Positions 1 to 8,989 are shown, counted from the stretch's first letter. The stretch is 64,000 nt of DNA from a bacterium (GCA_018266105.1 JAFEBA010000001.1:1-64000), one strand, 5' to 3'. Translations and numbers: made by a program. The notes: generated by a model not told the origin, from the letters alone.

Positions 1-2331
1 CACCTGCTGGTGGCCGGGTAAGAAGAATCGCAGTCCCCCTTCCAGTTGCGCCACCCCCACCCCCCGGGGAGAAAATGCATAGGAACGTGCCGGCTGTTTC
101 CAGAGGATTTGCTCCAGCTGCTGCCCCTGCAGCGAGTAGCGAGCCAGCCCGTCTTCGCCGCCCGCCCAAAGCCAGGATTGATTCTCGCCCCAGGCCAGCT
201 TCAGCACTCGACCCGGAATCGAGGCGCTCCAGGTCGGGCGTGGAGGATCCAGCCGCCAGATTCGGCTGCTCAGGCCATCGTCTCCCACCAGCAGGCTGGC
301 GTCCCCATTGAACAAGAGCTGGCGCAGGCCGCCTCCTGCTTTGTGCAGAGATTTGCTGGTGAGCCTGGCTCCAGTGCGGGAATCCCAAAGTGAGAATTCG
401 TTGCCCTCTCCAGCCACCAGTAAGAAGTCTCCTCGAGCCTTCACTTCCAGCGCCTCCACGGGCTCTTGAATTTGTACCGGAGAGTCGGTTTGAGAACACA
501 CGGTCAGCCGGGACCCGTTGACAATCGCCACGCGCTGTTCGTCCACGAAGCAGGCAAAGTCACCATCCAGAACCCAGTCGGCTTGACCCTTGAGCCCGAT
601 CAGTCGGTTGCCTGTGCGGAACCAACTTCCGTTCGGAGAAAAGAGCTCTCGCACCGGGTCAGGTTCCCCTGGGGGAACTGAGAGAACTTGGCGGGTTTTA
701 AGCTGGCTCAGTTGGCCTCCGGCGTAGGTCCAGAGACCGTCCGGGCTGAGCGATTGGCCGGAACACGCTTGACGATTCAAGGCCTTTCCTTGTGTGGACC
801 AGCGAGTGACAGTGTCCTCGGCCAGAACGATCAGCTGGTCGCTGTCCCAGGCTGCGTCCAGGGTGGGTCCGGACAGCTCGATGGTGGCTTTGATTTGATG
901 GGTTCGGAGGTCGTAAATCTGAGCTTTGTCTCGGCCAAAGATCGCCAGCAGGCGACCTGAGCCCACCACTTTCAGGGGTTTGAAGGCAAGGTCGATGGCC
1001 CGGGCTTTGCCCGATTCCCAAAGCAAGACCTGTGACTCCGTCCATTGGATCAATTCAGGACGTCCGGGCAGGCATTCCCAGCTGCCCGTCTGAGCTGAAA
1101 AGGCTTGCAGCCCGAAGTGCTCCCGCGCTAACTGCGTGCGAAGCAATGGGTCAGACGGGTCATTTTCCAGGGCCCGACACCGCCATAGTTGAGCCTCTTC
1201 GGGTCGGTGAGCGTTCTCAGCCTGGGCTACCTGCTGGATCACCAGGGCTTGGATCAGACGCTGTTGCTCCTGGTTGGCCTGACGCAACCGGAAGTAAGAG
1301 TAGGTGGCGCTGGTCAGCAGGCTGACGGTGGCCAGACTGGCTGCAACCAGGGCTGGCCGGCGCGCCCATTTCGAGACCAGATAGCCCCAGTTCCAGGGGC
1401 GTCGACACAGCAGCGGTTGGCCCTGTCGGCGACGCTCCAGGTCTTCCAGCACAGCGGCCATTCCGGGGGGGCGCCGAGCAGGATCGCTCGCCAGGCAGGC
1501 CTGAATCAGGTCGGCCAGATCTGCGTCAATCCTAGCGCAAACCTTGCGCAACGGAATGAGTGGTGCGATCTCGATCTGCTGTCGATAGCGTCGCAGGCGA
1601 GTGGCCAGCGGCAGGGATTTAAGGTGGTGAAGCTCAGCTTGCGACCAGTATGGACAAAAACCCGTCAGCAGACGATAGATTGTGGCACCCAGGCCATAGA
1701 CATCCCAGGCAACGGTGGGGGAAGTTTGGGAGGTTTCGTTTCCCAAGGCCGCCTGTTCCGGAGCCATAAACCCGAGTGTGCCCCAGGCCACCACTCCATC
1801 GCCTTGCTGGCGAGACTGTCCGAAATCCACCAGGCGCGCCCGGCCGCTCTCGTCCAGCATTACATTGGAAGGCTTGAGGTCGCAGTGGAGCAAGCCCTTT
1901 TCGTGGCTATGGCGGAGACCTTCGGCAAGCTGGCTCATCCAACCCGCCGCCTGGGCTGGCCCGGGCGATTCCTCCTCGGCCAACGAGCGGACCAGTAACG
2001 GCATGACGAAGTAGGGTGGGTGATGGTCCAGGTCGGCGTCAACCAGTCCTACCACCGCGAAATGCTGACTGACCTCGCGAAGTCGTTCCAGTTCGCGGCG
2101 GATGTAGCTCAGGTCGCCGGCCAGGAAGAACTTCACGGCGACAGACTGGCCTGTGCTTTTCTGTTTGCCAGCCCAGACCTCACCATAGCTGCCACGCCCG
2201 AGCAGGTAGTTGAGGTCGTATCCCTCAAGCCAGGGTTTCTCGCTGAGTGAAGAGGCCTGGCGCGCTTCCAGCTGCCCGGAGGCGCCCTGCCATATCGTCT
2301 CGTCCGGATTGTCGTCTTCCCGCGCGTTCAT
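1..2331 (-). CDS. Ser/Thr protein kinase with membrane segment and repeat-type sensor tail (partial)
   Basis: The gene runs off the left edge, so its C-terminus is missing; 777 codons are visible. The kinase domain spans about residues 35-290. It shows a glycine loop GRGSYGEV (45-52), Lys67 in AVK, a catalytic loop HCDLKPSN with Asp151, DFG-type VDFG at 169-171 and APE at 190-192. HCD replaces the usual HRD, so this is a non-RD kinase. One hydrophobic segment follows (roughly 310-330). The tail has WD40-like repeats and is probably extracytoplasmic. The in-frame stop at 2380-2382 fixes ATG 2331 as the first possible ATG. A second kinase of similar type starts at 63873. Family assignment is sure; the ligand of the tail is unknown. 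Confidence 0.93.
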   Translation of the reverse strand, partial: MNAREDDNPDETIWQGASGQLEARQASSLSEKPWLEGYDLNYLLGRGSYGEVWAGKQKSTGQSVAVKFFLAGDLSYIRRELERLREVSQHFAVVGLVDADLDHHPPYFVMPLLVRSLAEEESPGPAQAAGWMSQLAEGLRHSHEKGLLHCDLKPSNVMLDESGRARLVDFGQSRQQGDGVVAWGTLGFMAPEQAALGNETSQTSPTVAWDVYGLGATIYRLLTGFCPYWSQAELHHLKSLPLATRLRRYRQQIEIAPLIPLRKVCARIDADLADLIQACLASDPARRPPGMAAVLEDLERRRQGQPLLCRRPWNWGYLVSKWARRPALVAASLATVSLLTSATYSYFRLRQANQEQQRLIQALVIQQVAQAENAHRPEEAQLWRCRALENDPSDPLLRTQLAREHFGLQAFSAQTGSWECLPGRPELIQWTESQVLLWESGKARAIDLAFKPLKVVGSGRLLAIFGRDKAQIYDLRTHQIKATIELSGPTLDAAWDSDQLIVLAEDTVTRWSTQGKALNRQACSGQSLSPDGLWTYAGGQLSQLKTRQVLSVPPGEPDPVRELFSPNGSWFRTGNRLIGLKGQADWVLDGDFACFVDEQRVAIVNGSRLTVCSQTDSPVQIQEPVEALEVKARGDFLLVAGEGNEFSLWDSRTGARLTSKSLHKAGGGLRQLLFNGDASLLVGDDGLSSRIWRLDPPRPTWSASIPGRVLKLAWGENQSWLWAGGEDGLARYSLQGQQLEQILWKQPARSYAFSPRGVGVAQLEGGLRFFLPGHQQV

Positions 2332-2379
2332 CGCGAGAGCTGGTTGGGGGTCGGTGTCAAAGGTCCTTGTCGAAGGGCA

Positions 2380-2505
2380 CTATTCCAGGCCAGCCAGTTG
2401 GGCCAGTCCGGGCAGTTCTTCACCTTCGGTGAGGGCCACAAATCCGAATTGCACTTCAAGCCATGTATCGTGCTCAAAGGCGGTGGTTACAACGACGTTT
2501 TTCAT
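2380..2505 (-). CDS. small protein of 41 residues upstream of the kinase
   Basis: This short reading frame begins MKNVVVTTAFEHDTW and ends QLAGLE. It has an AGGAG ribosome-binding site about 10 nt before ATG 2505. It lies 48 bp upstream of the kinase start, in the same direction and frame, separated by a single TAG. The strong ribosome site and lack of overlap with other genes support real translation. I recognise no family. It could be a leader peptide or a small acidic partner of the kinase. An alternative is that it is only the 5' leader of the kinase mRNA. Confidence 0.5.
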   Translation of the reverse strand: MKNVVVTTAFEHDTWLEVQFGFVALTEGEELPGLAQLAGLE

Positions 2506-2691
2506 GATGATTGCTCTCCTTCTGAAACCAGGGGGCCGATCTATTCTTCAGCTCTCCCAACTTCAGAATAGCCCGCGACTGATGCCAAAGTTTTACCGGC
2601 CTGTAAGATCTTGAGGGCGAGATTTATCAGCTATTTAACTTCTGTTTAAACGACAGAGGAACCTGAGGGTGACCCAGGAACCCCCGCTCGA

Positions 2692-5112
2692 ATGAGCCTC
2701 ATACTTCTCGTCGGCCTTCCCCCTGAGATGGCGAACTGGGTGGAGGCGCGTTTGCCTGGGGTGAAGACCGAAGTGCTGGAACCCGATCAGCTCATTTCCC
2801 GGCTCCAGTCTGTCTCGGCTCAGGCGCTATTGATTGAGCACAACCTGCCGGGGCAGTCGGGAGTCGAACTGCTCCAGCGGGTTCGAGAGAGCGGGCTAGA
2901 AGCACCCGGCGTATTCTATTGCATGCCGGACCTGCTGGATTTTTCGCTGAGTTTTCGTTTGACTCAGGAATTCCGAGTTCAACGCCTATTGATGCATCCG
3001 ATGGATCCCGAGGACCTGGTGGTTCGCCTACGCCGGTATCTGAACCTGGCCGCCACCACCTTACCGCCCCCTCAGATTCAGGGGCGTCTGAAGCAGCTCT
3101 GGGATAAGCATTCCGCCAGTTTGTTGGCCCAGGCCAGGGAACTGGCTACAGTGACGGAGGCCGACCTCGAGGACGAAGCCCGAAGGACTTTTCTGGTTAA
3201 GTGTGCTCACCAACTGGCAGGCACAGTGGCCACCTTCGGATTTCCCAAAGCTTCCGAAATGGCCAGGCTGGTCGAGCACTCGCTCTTGGATGGCAACCCG
3301 GCTGCTCAAAGCATACAGGCTCAAGGCACAGCCGTACTCCAGATGCTGCACGGGACCGACAAGATGCTGGCGCCTCCCACGGGCGAAATGCTGGACGAAA
3401 GACTTCAGATGCTCCAATCGCTGACCCTGAGCTTGCTGGCTGGTGATTGGAGTGAACAGCAATTGGCTGACGGACTGAGTGAGGCTCGCAAGCTGCGAGT
3501 CGCCTTTGGCCTTTTTCAGGCGCCCGGCTTGACGACCGCCGCCTGCTCTATTGAGGCTCTACTGGAGCAAAGCGCTACCGACGCAGGGCAGGTGCGTCGA
3601 TTGGCGGAGCTGTTGCTGTCTATGAAAGAGGAGCTCAGCCGTCGCGGTTGCTTGACTGCTTCGGGCTGGGGTCCCAGCGTTGAACTGTGGGCGGAGTCCG
3701 ACTCAGAACTGTCCCTGATTTTAGGTCTGCACGGGTGGGATGTCAGCGTTAGAGGATCTGGCGACAGGAGAATGTCATCGGCCGAGTGCCCTGTGGTGCT
3801 CGAACTTGGTGACCCGCCCTCGGCTTCGTTGCTGGGGACGCTGGCCGAGATGCAGACGGCTGGTCGCCTCGTGCTTGTCTACGCTGAACAGCCTGATCTC
3901 GAACTGCGGCGCTACGCTGGTCAGATGGGCGTTCATGCGGTGTTCCAGAAACCGATCGAGCTACACGAAATGATGGATTACCTCAAGACTCTGGCCACCC
4001 AACCGGGGGGGAGAGTGCTGGCCTTGGATGATGACCCTGCCTTGCTTGGCATTCTTTCAGTCACCTTAGGCGAGGCCGGCTATGAGGTGACCGGCGAACG
4101 CGAACCCTTGCTACTCTGGCAGCGCCTGGAGGAAGTCGAGCCGGACCTGTTGATCCTCGATTTGGAGATGCCTCAGATCAGTGGCCTTGAACTGTGTAAA
4201 ATGTTGCGGGGGCACGCCCAATATCGGGATTTGCCCATCCTGATTTTGACCGCTGTGCGTGACGCGCATGTGGTTGAGTCCCTGTATCGAGCGGGGGCGG
4301 ATGACTATGTTTTGAAGCCCGTGATTGGGAATGATTTGACCCGACGCATCAAGGAGCGGCTTTCGCGGCGCGGACCGACCCAGCTCGCTTTGTCCCGTTG
4401 TCAGGAGCTTCTCCAGCTGGCTCGGCGCTTTTCTCAGCCTCTCTGTATTGCTCTGGTCGAGCCGACAGGCGAGAGTCGACAGATCGGGCTCGACGACCAG
4501 CTGAGTCAGAGTCTGCAACCAGGCGATTTGTTGGTTCGCTGGAGCTCTCGGGTCCGACTGATCGGTTGGATCGGACTGAAGCGAGAAGAAGCTCAGGAGC
4601 GTCTGGCCGGACTTCTCCTGGGACAACAGTCTTGGGTCGCTTCCGGCTTGCTTTGTTTGCCTGCGGACGGTGAGCTTGAGCCCGGGCTAGAAAAGTTAGA
4701 GCAGTCTTTGGCCAGGGCCGGACCGTCTTGCTTCTCCGATGAGATCGTCATGATTGAGGACGATACCCGCATTGCGGACCTCGTCAGGAAGCCGTTTGAG
4801 GCTGAAGGCCTGACTCTGCGTTGCTTAAACAGTTTTGGGGAAGCGCGCGCCTGGGTGCTTCAGCAGCCTCAGGCGTCTTGCCCTCAAGTGGTTCTATTGG
4901 ACGTGCATATAGGAGATGGGGCCGGCTATGAATTACTCCGAATGATGCTCGAGAAGGGCCTGCTCGGTCGACTTCGGGTCATTTTGATGAGCGCCGAAGC
5001 CAATACACAAAGGGTGTTGAAGGCGCTTGAGGCGGGCGCGTTCGACTATCTGTCTAAGCCTTTTGAGGCTCGCACCTGCCTTTCTCGAGTTCGAATAGCT
5101 CGCCGCAGGTAA
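2692..5112 (+). CDS. multi-receiver/Hpt phosphorelay protein with degenerate GGDEF-like segment
   Basis: The 806 residues contain, in order: a degenerate receiver (about 1-115) lacking the usual acidic cluster; an Hpt domain (about 128-225) with phosphoacceptor His173 in KCAHQLAG; a divergent receiver-like block (about 330-435); a canonical receiver (about 440-555) with the DDD cluster, Asp490 and the Lys of LKP; a GGDEF-like block (about 560-680) whose GGDEF position reads SSRVR, so no cyclase activity is expected; and a final receiver with Asp690/691 acidic pair, Asp737 and SKP. It is followed 29 bp later by a DivK-like regulator and faces a histidine kinase, so the three probably form one phosphorelay. 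The start has only a weak AGGAA upstream. Confidence 0.85.
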   Translation: MSLILLVGLPPEMANWVEARLPGVKTEVLEPDQLISRLQSVSAQALLIEHNLPGQSGVELLQRVRESGLEAPGVFYCMPDLLDFSLSFRLTQEFRVQRLLMHPMDPEDLVVRLRRYLNLAATTLPPPQIQGRLKQLWDKHSASLLAQARELATVTEADLEDEARRTFLVKCAHQLAGTVATFGFPKASEMARLVEHSLLDGNPAAQSIQAQGTAVLQMLHGTDKMLAPPTGEMLDERLQMLQSLTLSLLAGDWSEQQLADGLSEARKLRVAFGLFQAPGLTTAACSIEALLEQSATDAGQVRRLAELLLSMKEELSRRGCLTASGWGPSVELWAESDSELSLILGLHGWDVSVRGSGDRRMSSAECPVVLELGDPPSASLLGTLAEMQTAGRLVLVYAEQPDLELRRYAGQMGVHAVFQKPIELHEMMDYLKTLATQPGGRVLALDDDPALLGILSVTLGEAGYEVTGEREPLLLWQRLEEVEPDLLILDLEMPQISGLELCKMLRGHAQYRDLPILILTAVRDAHVVESLYRAGADDYVLKPVIGNDLTRRIKERLSRRGPTQLALSRCQELLQLARRFSQPLCIALVEPTGESRQIGLDDQLSQSLQPGDLLVRWSSRVRLIGWIGLKREEAQERLAGLLLGQQSWVASGLLCLPADGELEPGLEKLEQSLARAGPSCFSDEIVMIEDDTRIADLVRKPFEAEGLTLRCLNSFGEARAWVLQQPQASCPQVVLLDVHIGDGAGYELLRMMLEKGLLGRLRVILMSAEANTQRVLKALEAGAFDYLSKPFEARTCLSRVRIARRR

Positions 5113-5141
5113 GCTCGGGCGAGCTTAGCGAAGTAGGCTAA

Positions 5142-5510
5142 ATGCTTATTTTGGTGGTTGAAGACAATCCGTTAAATCAGGAACTGGTCACTGATCTTTT
5201 GGAAATGTCCGGACATACGGTGATTCCAGCAGATTCTGGAGAATCTGCTCTTGAATTGGCTCGCAGCCAGACCCCGGATCTCATCCTGATGGACGTGTCC
5301 TTGCCTGGCAAAGATGGGTTGGCCGTAACCGCGGAGCTGAAGGCCGATCCACGCACCAGAGCGATACCCGTCATCGCTGTGACGGCTCACTCTATGGTCA
5401 AAGACCGAGAACGAATCATGGCCTCGGGATGCGACGGATATGTAACTAAGCCAATCGATGCCCAGACCTTCGTCTCGGAAATTGAAAAATTCAAGAAACA
5501 GCCAGGCTGA
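5142..5510 (+). CDS. single-domain response regulator, DivK/CheY-like
   Basis: At 122 residues this is one receiver domain and nothing else. The acidic pocket is Glu7-Asp8, the phosphoacceptor is Asp50 in LILMDVSLPG, and the conserved Thr/Lys are in VTAH and TKP. The NPLNQEL start and MDVSLPGKDG are typical of DivK and of receivers in hybrid kinases. It lies 29 bp after the multi-receiver protein, so probably in the same operon. Its last 20 bp overlap the 3' end of the convergent histidine kinase gene. The likely role is a diffusible phosphate shuttle; the partner is inferred from position only. Confidence 0.9.
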   Translation: MLILVVEDNPLNQELVTDLLEMSGHTVIPADSGESALELARSQTPDLILMDVSLPGKDGLAVTAELKADPRTRAIPVIAVTAHSMVKDRERIMASGCDGYVTKPIDAQTFVSEIEKFKKQPG

Positions 5511-6825
5511 TCGTAAAGGTTGCCCCCCGACCCGGGGCGCTTTCTACGGCCAGGAGACCGCCCTGTAAGGCGGTCAATTCCGAGGCTAGAGCCAGTCCGA
5601 TACCGGCCCCTTCCTGCAGTCGACGGTAGGCAAAATCTACCCGACCCCAGCCATTAAAAAGATCCCTCTGTTGTTCTGGCGGAATGCCCGGTCCTTGGTC
5701 TCGGATCGAAATGCAAATCCATTTCTCGTTGCGCTCGGCGCTTATTTGAATGACCCCCTGAGGGGGACTGAATTTTACGGCATTGTCCAGTAGCTGGAAG
5801 AATATTTGCTGCAGTCGGGCGGGGTCGGCCAGGCACAGGGGCTGCTGGGTTACTTCATTATTCAGGCTGAGGCCGCGGGAACGGATGCTGTCCGACAATG
5901 CCTGAATGGCACGCTCAAGAGAGCGTGAGGGGTCGATCGCCTTGATCTGTAGTTTTAGTTCCCCGCTTTTGAGTTGAACCAGGTCCATAATGCCCGAAAC
6001 CAGATTGCCAAGTCTGAGGCTGCTGGCATGCACATTGTGGAGGTAGCGAAATTGCTTATCGCCCAGGTTCTTGTCACCGGACTGAATCAGCAGTTCGGAG
6101 AATCCCAGAATTGCATTGAGAGGGGTTTTGAGTTCATGGTCCATCAGGGACAAAAACTGTCCTTTGATCCGGCTGGCCTCTTCGGCGTCACGGCGCGCCA
6201 CCTCAAGATCCCTCAGGGCCTGGCGAGCTGCTCGCACGGCCAGCACGGTGCGGGTGCGCAGTTGCGAGGCCGTTCGGGCGGTGGTTGAGGCGTAGAGCCC
6301 GAAGATGTACATAACCAGCGCCTTGCACAACTCCCCAGGCCAATCCACAATGTGGTGGCCCAGAGTTTGAGCCGCCCAAACCAACCCAAGGTAGTTGAGG
6401 GGAATCCAATGGGCGAAGAAGAGCACGCGACCGGTATTGGTGGCCACCTGGTCGGCCACCCGGGCCAGCAGTATGTAGGAGAACCAGCACTGGTCGGCAC
6501 CGCAGACATAAACCAGCACACTCCAAATCGGGACATCTACGATCAGGTAAACCAGTCCCAGGTTGACTTTTCCCTGCAAAGGCTCAAACCATCGTCGTAG
6601 GGACCACCAGGAGCCAAAAGCATACGCGTAGAGCGCCACCGTCAGGGTGCCGATCCCGCTCCCTTGCTCAGGTGGTGCAAGCCACAACTGGTTTACGACC
6701 GCCAGCAGCAGCAACATGGTCAGGCCAAGCAAGCGCAGACGCGGTATCGTGTGAGTGTGGAAATGCTGCTCTCGCTTGGGCTGGCGAGATTCCAGTTCAA
6801 ATTCCACCTCGATCGGTTCGGTCAT
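5491..6825 (-). CDS. membrane sensor histidine kinase
   Basis: The 444-residue protein has about five to six hydrophobic segments in residues 25-190 and a short coiled coil. A HisKA domain follows with DHELKTPLNAILGF, where His is the phosphoacceptor. The HATPase_c domain has an N box LLDNAVKF, a G1 box DQGPGIP and a G2 box GAGIGLAL. ATG 6825 is preceded directly by GTG at 6828, so the start could be one codon earlier; neither has a good ribosome site. The gene is convergent with the DivK-like regulator (20 bp overlap) and may feed it. It carries one copy of the GATAAGCAATTT word at 6049-6060. Confidence 0.9.
   Translation of the reverse strand: MTEPIEVEFELESRQPKREQHFHTHTIPRLRLLGLTMLLLLAVVNQLWLAPPEQGSGIGTLTVALYAYAFGSWWSLRRWFEPLQGKVNLGLVYLIVDVPIWSVLVYVCGADQCWFSYILLARVADQVATNTGRVLFFAHWIPLNYLGLVWAAQTLGHHIVDWPGELCKALVMYIFGLYASTTARTASQLRTRTVLAVRAARQALRDLEVARRDAEEASRIKGQFLSLMDHELKTPLNAILGFSELLIQSGDKNLGDKQFRYLHNVHASSLRLGNLVSGIMDLVQLKSGELKLQIKAIDPSRSLERAIQALSDSIRSRGLSLNNEVTQQPLCLADPARLQQIFFQLLDNAVKFSPPQGVIQISAERNEKWICISIRDQGPGIPPEQQRDLFNGWGRVDFAYRRLQEGAGIGLALASELTALQGGLLAVESAPGRGATFTISLAVS
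6049..6060 (-). repeat. GATAAGCAATTT word, copy 1 (inside histidine kinase gene)
   Basis: The minus strand reads GATAAGCAATTT, encoding Asp-Lys-Gln-Phe in the kinase. It is one of nine exact GATWAGCAAT matches in the window. Confidence 0.7.
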
Positions 6826-6871
6826 CACCTTGGGTGTTGCGGCTTGGGCGGGGAATTCCTGGCTTTCGGGT

Positions 6872-6900
6872 ATAAAAAATCCCCGATTAAATCGGGGATT
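6872..6900 (-). terminator. intrinsic terminator of the Asn/Tyr-rich protein gene
   Basis: On the minus strand AATCCCCGATTTAATCGGGG forms a GC-rich stem with a short AT loop, followed at once by a T-run. It lies 21 bp past the stop of the gene ending at 6921 and upstream of the histidine kinase start. Confidence 0.85.
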
Positions 6901-6920
6901 GTGGACCGTTTCGCAGTGGT

Positions 6921-7268
6921 TTAGCGAAAGCCGTTGAGGGCGCCGTTGATCAAGCCGTTAATGAGCTGACCGGCCGGATTATAGTAATTTCCGTTGTTGT
7001 AGTAGTAGCCGTTGTTATTGTAGTAGCCATTGGTGTAGGGATAGGTGTTGTAGTAGTAACCGCTGTTGTAAGGCGTGTTGTAGTTGTAATTGTAATTGTA
7101 GTATCCATTCGGATAGGGGTTGGTGTTGTTATAGCGGTAATAGTAGTTGTTATTGTTGTTCCAGTTGTTTCGGTACCAGTGGTTGCGGTGCCAGGTTTGA
7201 GCGCTGGCTCCGGCCGAAAGCAAGGATACCAATCCGATTCCTATAATGGGTTTGATAAAATTTCGCAT
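6921..7268 (-). CDS. secreted Asn/Tyr-rich low-complexity protein
   Basis: The 115-residue product begins MRNFIKPIIGIGLVSLLSAG, a clear signal peptide with likely cleavage after SAGASA. The mature part is almost wholly Asn, Tyr, Gly and Pro (runs such as NNNNNYYYRYNN and repeated YNYN/GYYYN). A short ordinary C-terminus, AGQLINGLINGALNGFR, follows. A GAAGGG ribosome site precedes ATG 7268; an upstream in-frame ATG at 7298 lacks one and falls in the promoter. The composition resembles prion-like or adhesive extracellular proteins, but no family is recognised. It is monocistronic, with its own promoter and terminator, and is AT-richer than its neighbours. Confidence 0.85.
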   Translation of the reverse strand: MRNFIKPIIGIGLVSLLSAGASAQTWHRNHWYRNNWNNNNNYYYRYNNTNPYPNGYYNYNYNYNTPYNSGYYYNTYPYTNGYYNNNGYYYNNGNYYNPAGQLINGLINGALNGFR

Positions 7269-7296
7269 GTTGAAAGTTTCCCTTCGGTGTATGCTC

Positions 7297-7302
7297 ATTA
7301 TA
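7297..7302 (-). promoter_or_regulatory. probable -10 element TATAAT
   Basis: A perfect TATAAT on the minus strand lies 28 nt before ATG 7268. It leaves a leader of about 20 nt containing GAAGGG. No convincing -35 hexamer is visible. It supports the downstream ATG as the true start. Confidence 0.45.
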
Positions 7303-7462
7303 ACCGGCGGGGCTGAAGAAAGTGCCCGATTTTCCTGAAGAATTGCTAAATAACTTATTTAAGTTCCGTAGTGTCTCGATGCTTGTATTGTTCTATGTCG
7401 TATTGAAGTCCTGAGCTGAAGAGTACGAAAGGAGGCCTGGCCCGGCCAGGGAAGTCCGCAGG

Positions 7463-7867
7463 GTGAACCACGAAGAGCGCATCCAAACCCCTCCTGACTA
7501 CGATTTCCCTCTCGAGGCCCCGCCAGCTAAGCAGCTTGCCGCGCAACTACGCGCGCAGCACCTGGTGCTCAATTTGACCAGCGTACCTGAGCCTGTGATC
7601 GAGATTTTTCGAGACCAACTGGTGCCTTTCAAGGATGCTAAGAATCCAGCTCTGGTCTGCTTCCTCAGTCGGGGGGACAAATATCGCTACTACAGTATTC
7701 CGTTTTCAGTGCTGGTGCCTCTGTTGGGCTGGGTGAGGCTGAGTGACGAAAAGCGGCCCCGATGGCGTCTGAATCTGGTTCCCAAAAACCATACCCTGGT
7801 TGCCCGTAATGGGCCAAGGGTCGAAACGATCCGACTGCAGGCTTACTACAACAAGCCCCCCGCGTAG
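7463..7867 (+). CDS. hypothetical protein of 134 residues
   Basis: No family is recognised. The protein is soluble-looking, with an acidic N-terminus (NHEERIQTPPDYDFPLE). A predicted alpha/beta core includes VPEPVIEIFRDQLVPFKD and a C-terminal basic stretch. The only plausible start is GTG 7463. An AGGGAAG lies about 12 nt upstream, and a stronger AAAGGAGG about 28 nt upstream is too far to serve it. The gene stands alone, convergent with the methyltransferase gene 8 bp downstream. Confidence 0.65.
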   Translation: MNHEERIQTPPDYDFPLEAPPAKQLAAQLRAQHLVLNLTSVPEPVIEIFRDQLVPFKDAKNPALVCFLSRGDKYRYYSIPFSVLVPLLGWVRLSDEKRPRWRLNLVPKNHTLVARNGPRVETIRLQAYYNKPPA

Positions 7868-7875
7868 CCAGCAGC

Positions 7876-8550
7876 CTACCAGATTCCGGGCAGCAGGCGG
7901 TAGCGCACCCGCTCTCGATATTCCGAGTAGCCGGGAAGAGCGTCGGTCAAGAAGTCTTCTTCAAGAATCAGTCGTGCGGCCAGAATGGATGCCTCAATCG
8001 GCCAGAGGCACAGAGCCCACCAGGAGCCGAGCATCAGGCCCAGCCCGGCAAAGTAGAGCAGTCCGCTGGAGTAGCCCGGATGGCGTATCCAGGAATAGGG
8101 CCCGCTGTCGATCAGCCGATGCTGGCGATCTTCCTGGAGGCGGACGGTTGACTCAAAATGGGTATTGACCAGCATAGACCAGAGCATGGCGGAGAATCCC
8201 AGACCCGTTGCCGCCAGGCCTGTCCAGAACATGAGCGAGCCAGGCCCCTGATTGGTGCGCCCTAGATCCAGTCCCGCCACCACAAACTGCATGCACATCG
8301 TCATCAGCAGCGCAGAGACCATGCCCAGGTCCCACAATTGTGTTCCCCTGCCCACCTGCCCCCTTCTTCGAATCAGCTCGGGGTTACGGATAGAAAGGAT
8401 CGTGCCTCCCAACACGGTGATGGCCAGATTTGCGAGCCAGCATTGCCAGCCCGCTCGCCAGTCCCAGCGGCCGGCTGGAACCTGCATCAGGGCGGCCATG
8501 ATGGCCAGGGTGATCACTGAGGAAAGGACGGTTTGCATTCGGAAGCTCAT
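7876..8550 (-). CDS. isoprenylcysteine carboxyl methyltransferase (ICMT)-family membrane protein
   Basis: The 224-residue integral membrane protein has about five hydrophobic segments. The C-terminal half carries the family signature: HRLIDSGPYSWIRHPGY, then a hydrophobic hairpin, then EEDFL, GYSEYRERVRYRLLPGIW at the end. In this family (ICMT, phospholipid methyltransferase, NnrU-like) that region binds S-adenosylmethionine at the membrane. The substrate in bacteria cannot be read from sequence. The gene is divergent from the CheY-CheC pair with an 85-bp shared upstream region. Confidence 0.85.
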   Translation of the reverse strand: MSFRMQTVLSSVITLAIMAALMQVPAGRWDWRAGWQCWLANLAITVLGGTILSIRNPELIRRRGQVGRGTQLWDLGMVSALLMTMCMQFVVAGLDLGRTNQGPGSLMFWTGLAATGLGFSAMLWSMLVNTHFESTVRLQEDRQHRLIDSGPYSWIRHPGYSSGLLYFAGLGLMLGSWWALCLWPIEASILAARLILEEDFLTDALPGYSEYRERVRYRLLPGIW

Positions 8551-8635
8551 AAAAGTATTTTTGGGGACTTAAACTTACTGCCCTGCTGCCGATAGGGAAT
8601 AAGGTCGTGAGACCAATAAAGTATTAGGGGCTTTT

Positions 8636-8989
8636 ATGCTGCTTATCGTCGATGACTCCGCTTTTAGCCGCAAGGCCACCCGCTTGATTTTGGAGCGCTT
8701 GGGCTATGAGGTCGAGGAGGCCAAGGATGTCCCACAGGCTCTGGAGCTCATTGCTTCTCGGGAATATCAGTGCGTTCTGACGGACCTGCTCATGCCTGGC
8801 CTGACGGGAATGGACCTCCTGGAGCGTGTCCGTGCCATTAGTCGAGTTCCGGTGGCGGTTATTTCTTGCGATGTGCAGCAGACCACGCGCGATCGCTGCC
8901 TTAAATTGGGCGCCCTGAGCGTGGTCCACAAGCCTGTTGATGAAACCAAGCTCTCACAACTTTTGAGCCTGGTACTGGCACCTCGATGA
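8636..8989 (+). CDS. CheY-like response regulator
   Basis: This is a single receiver of 117 residues with Asp6-Asp7, phosphoacceptor Asp50 in CVLTDLLMPG, a Ser in VISCD and Lys in HKPVDE. The stop overlaps the start of the CheC-like gene by ATGA (8986-8989). The two are therefore translationally coupled, and the second product is presumably the phosphatase of the first. No chemotaxis genes are adjacent, so the pair may be a stand-alone output module. Confidence 0.93.
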   Translation: MLLIVDDSAFSRKATRLILERLGYEVEEAKDVPQALELIASREYQCVLTDLLMPGLTGMDLLERVRAISRVPVAVISCDVQQTTRDRCLKLGALSVVHKPVDETKLSQLLSLVLAPR

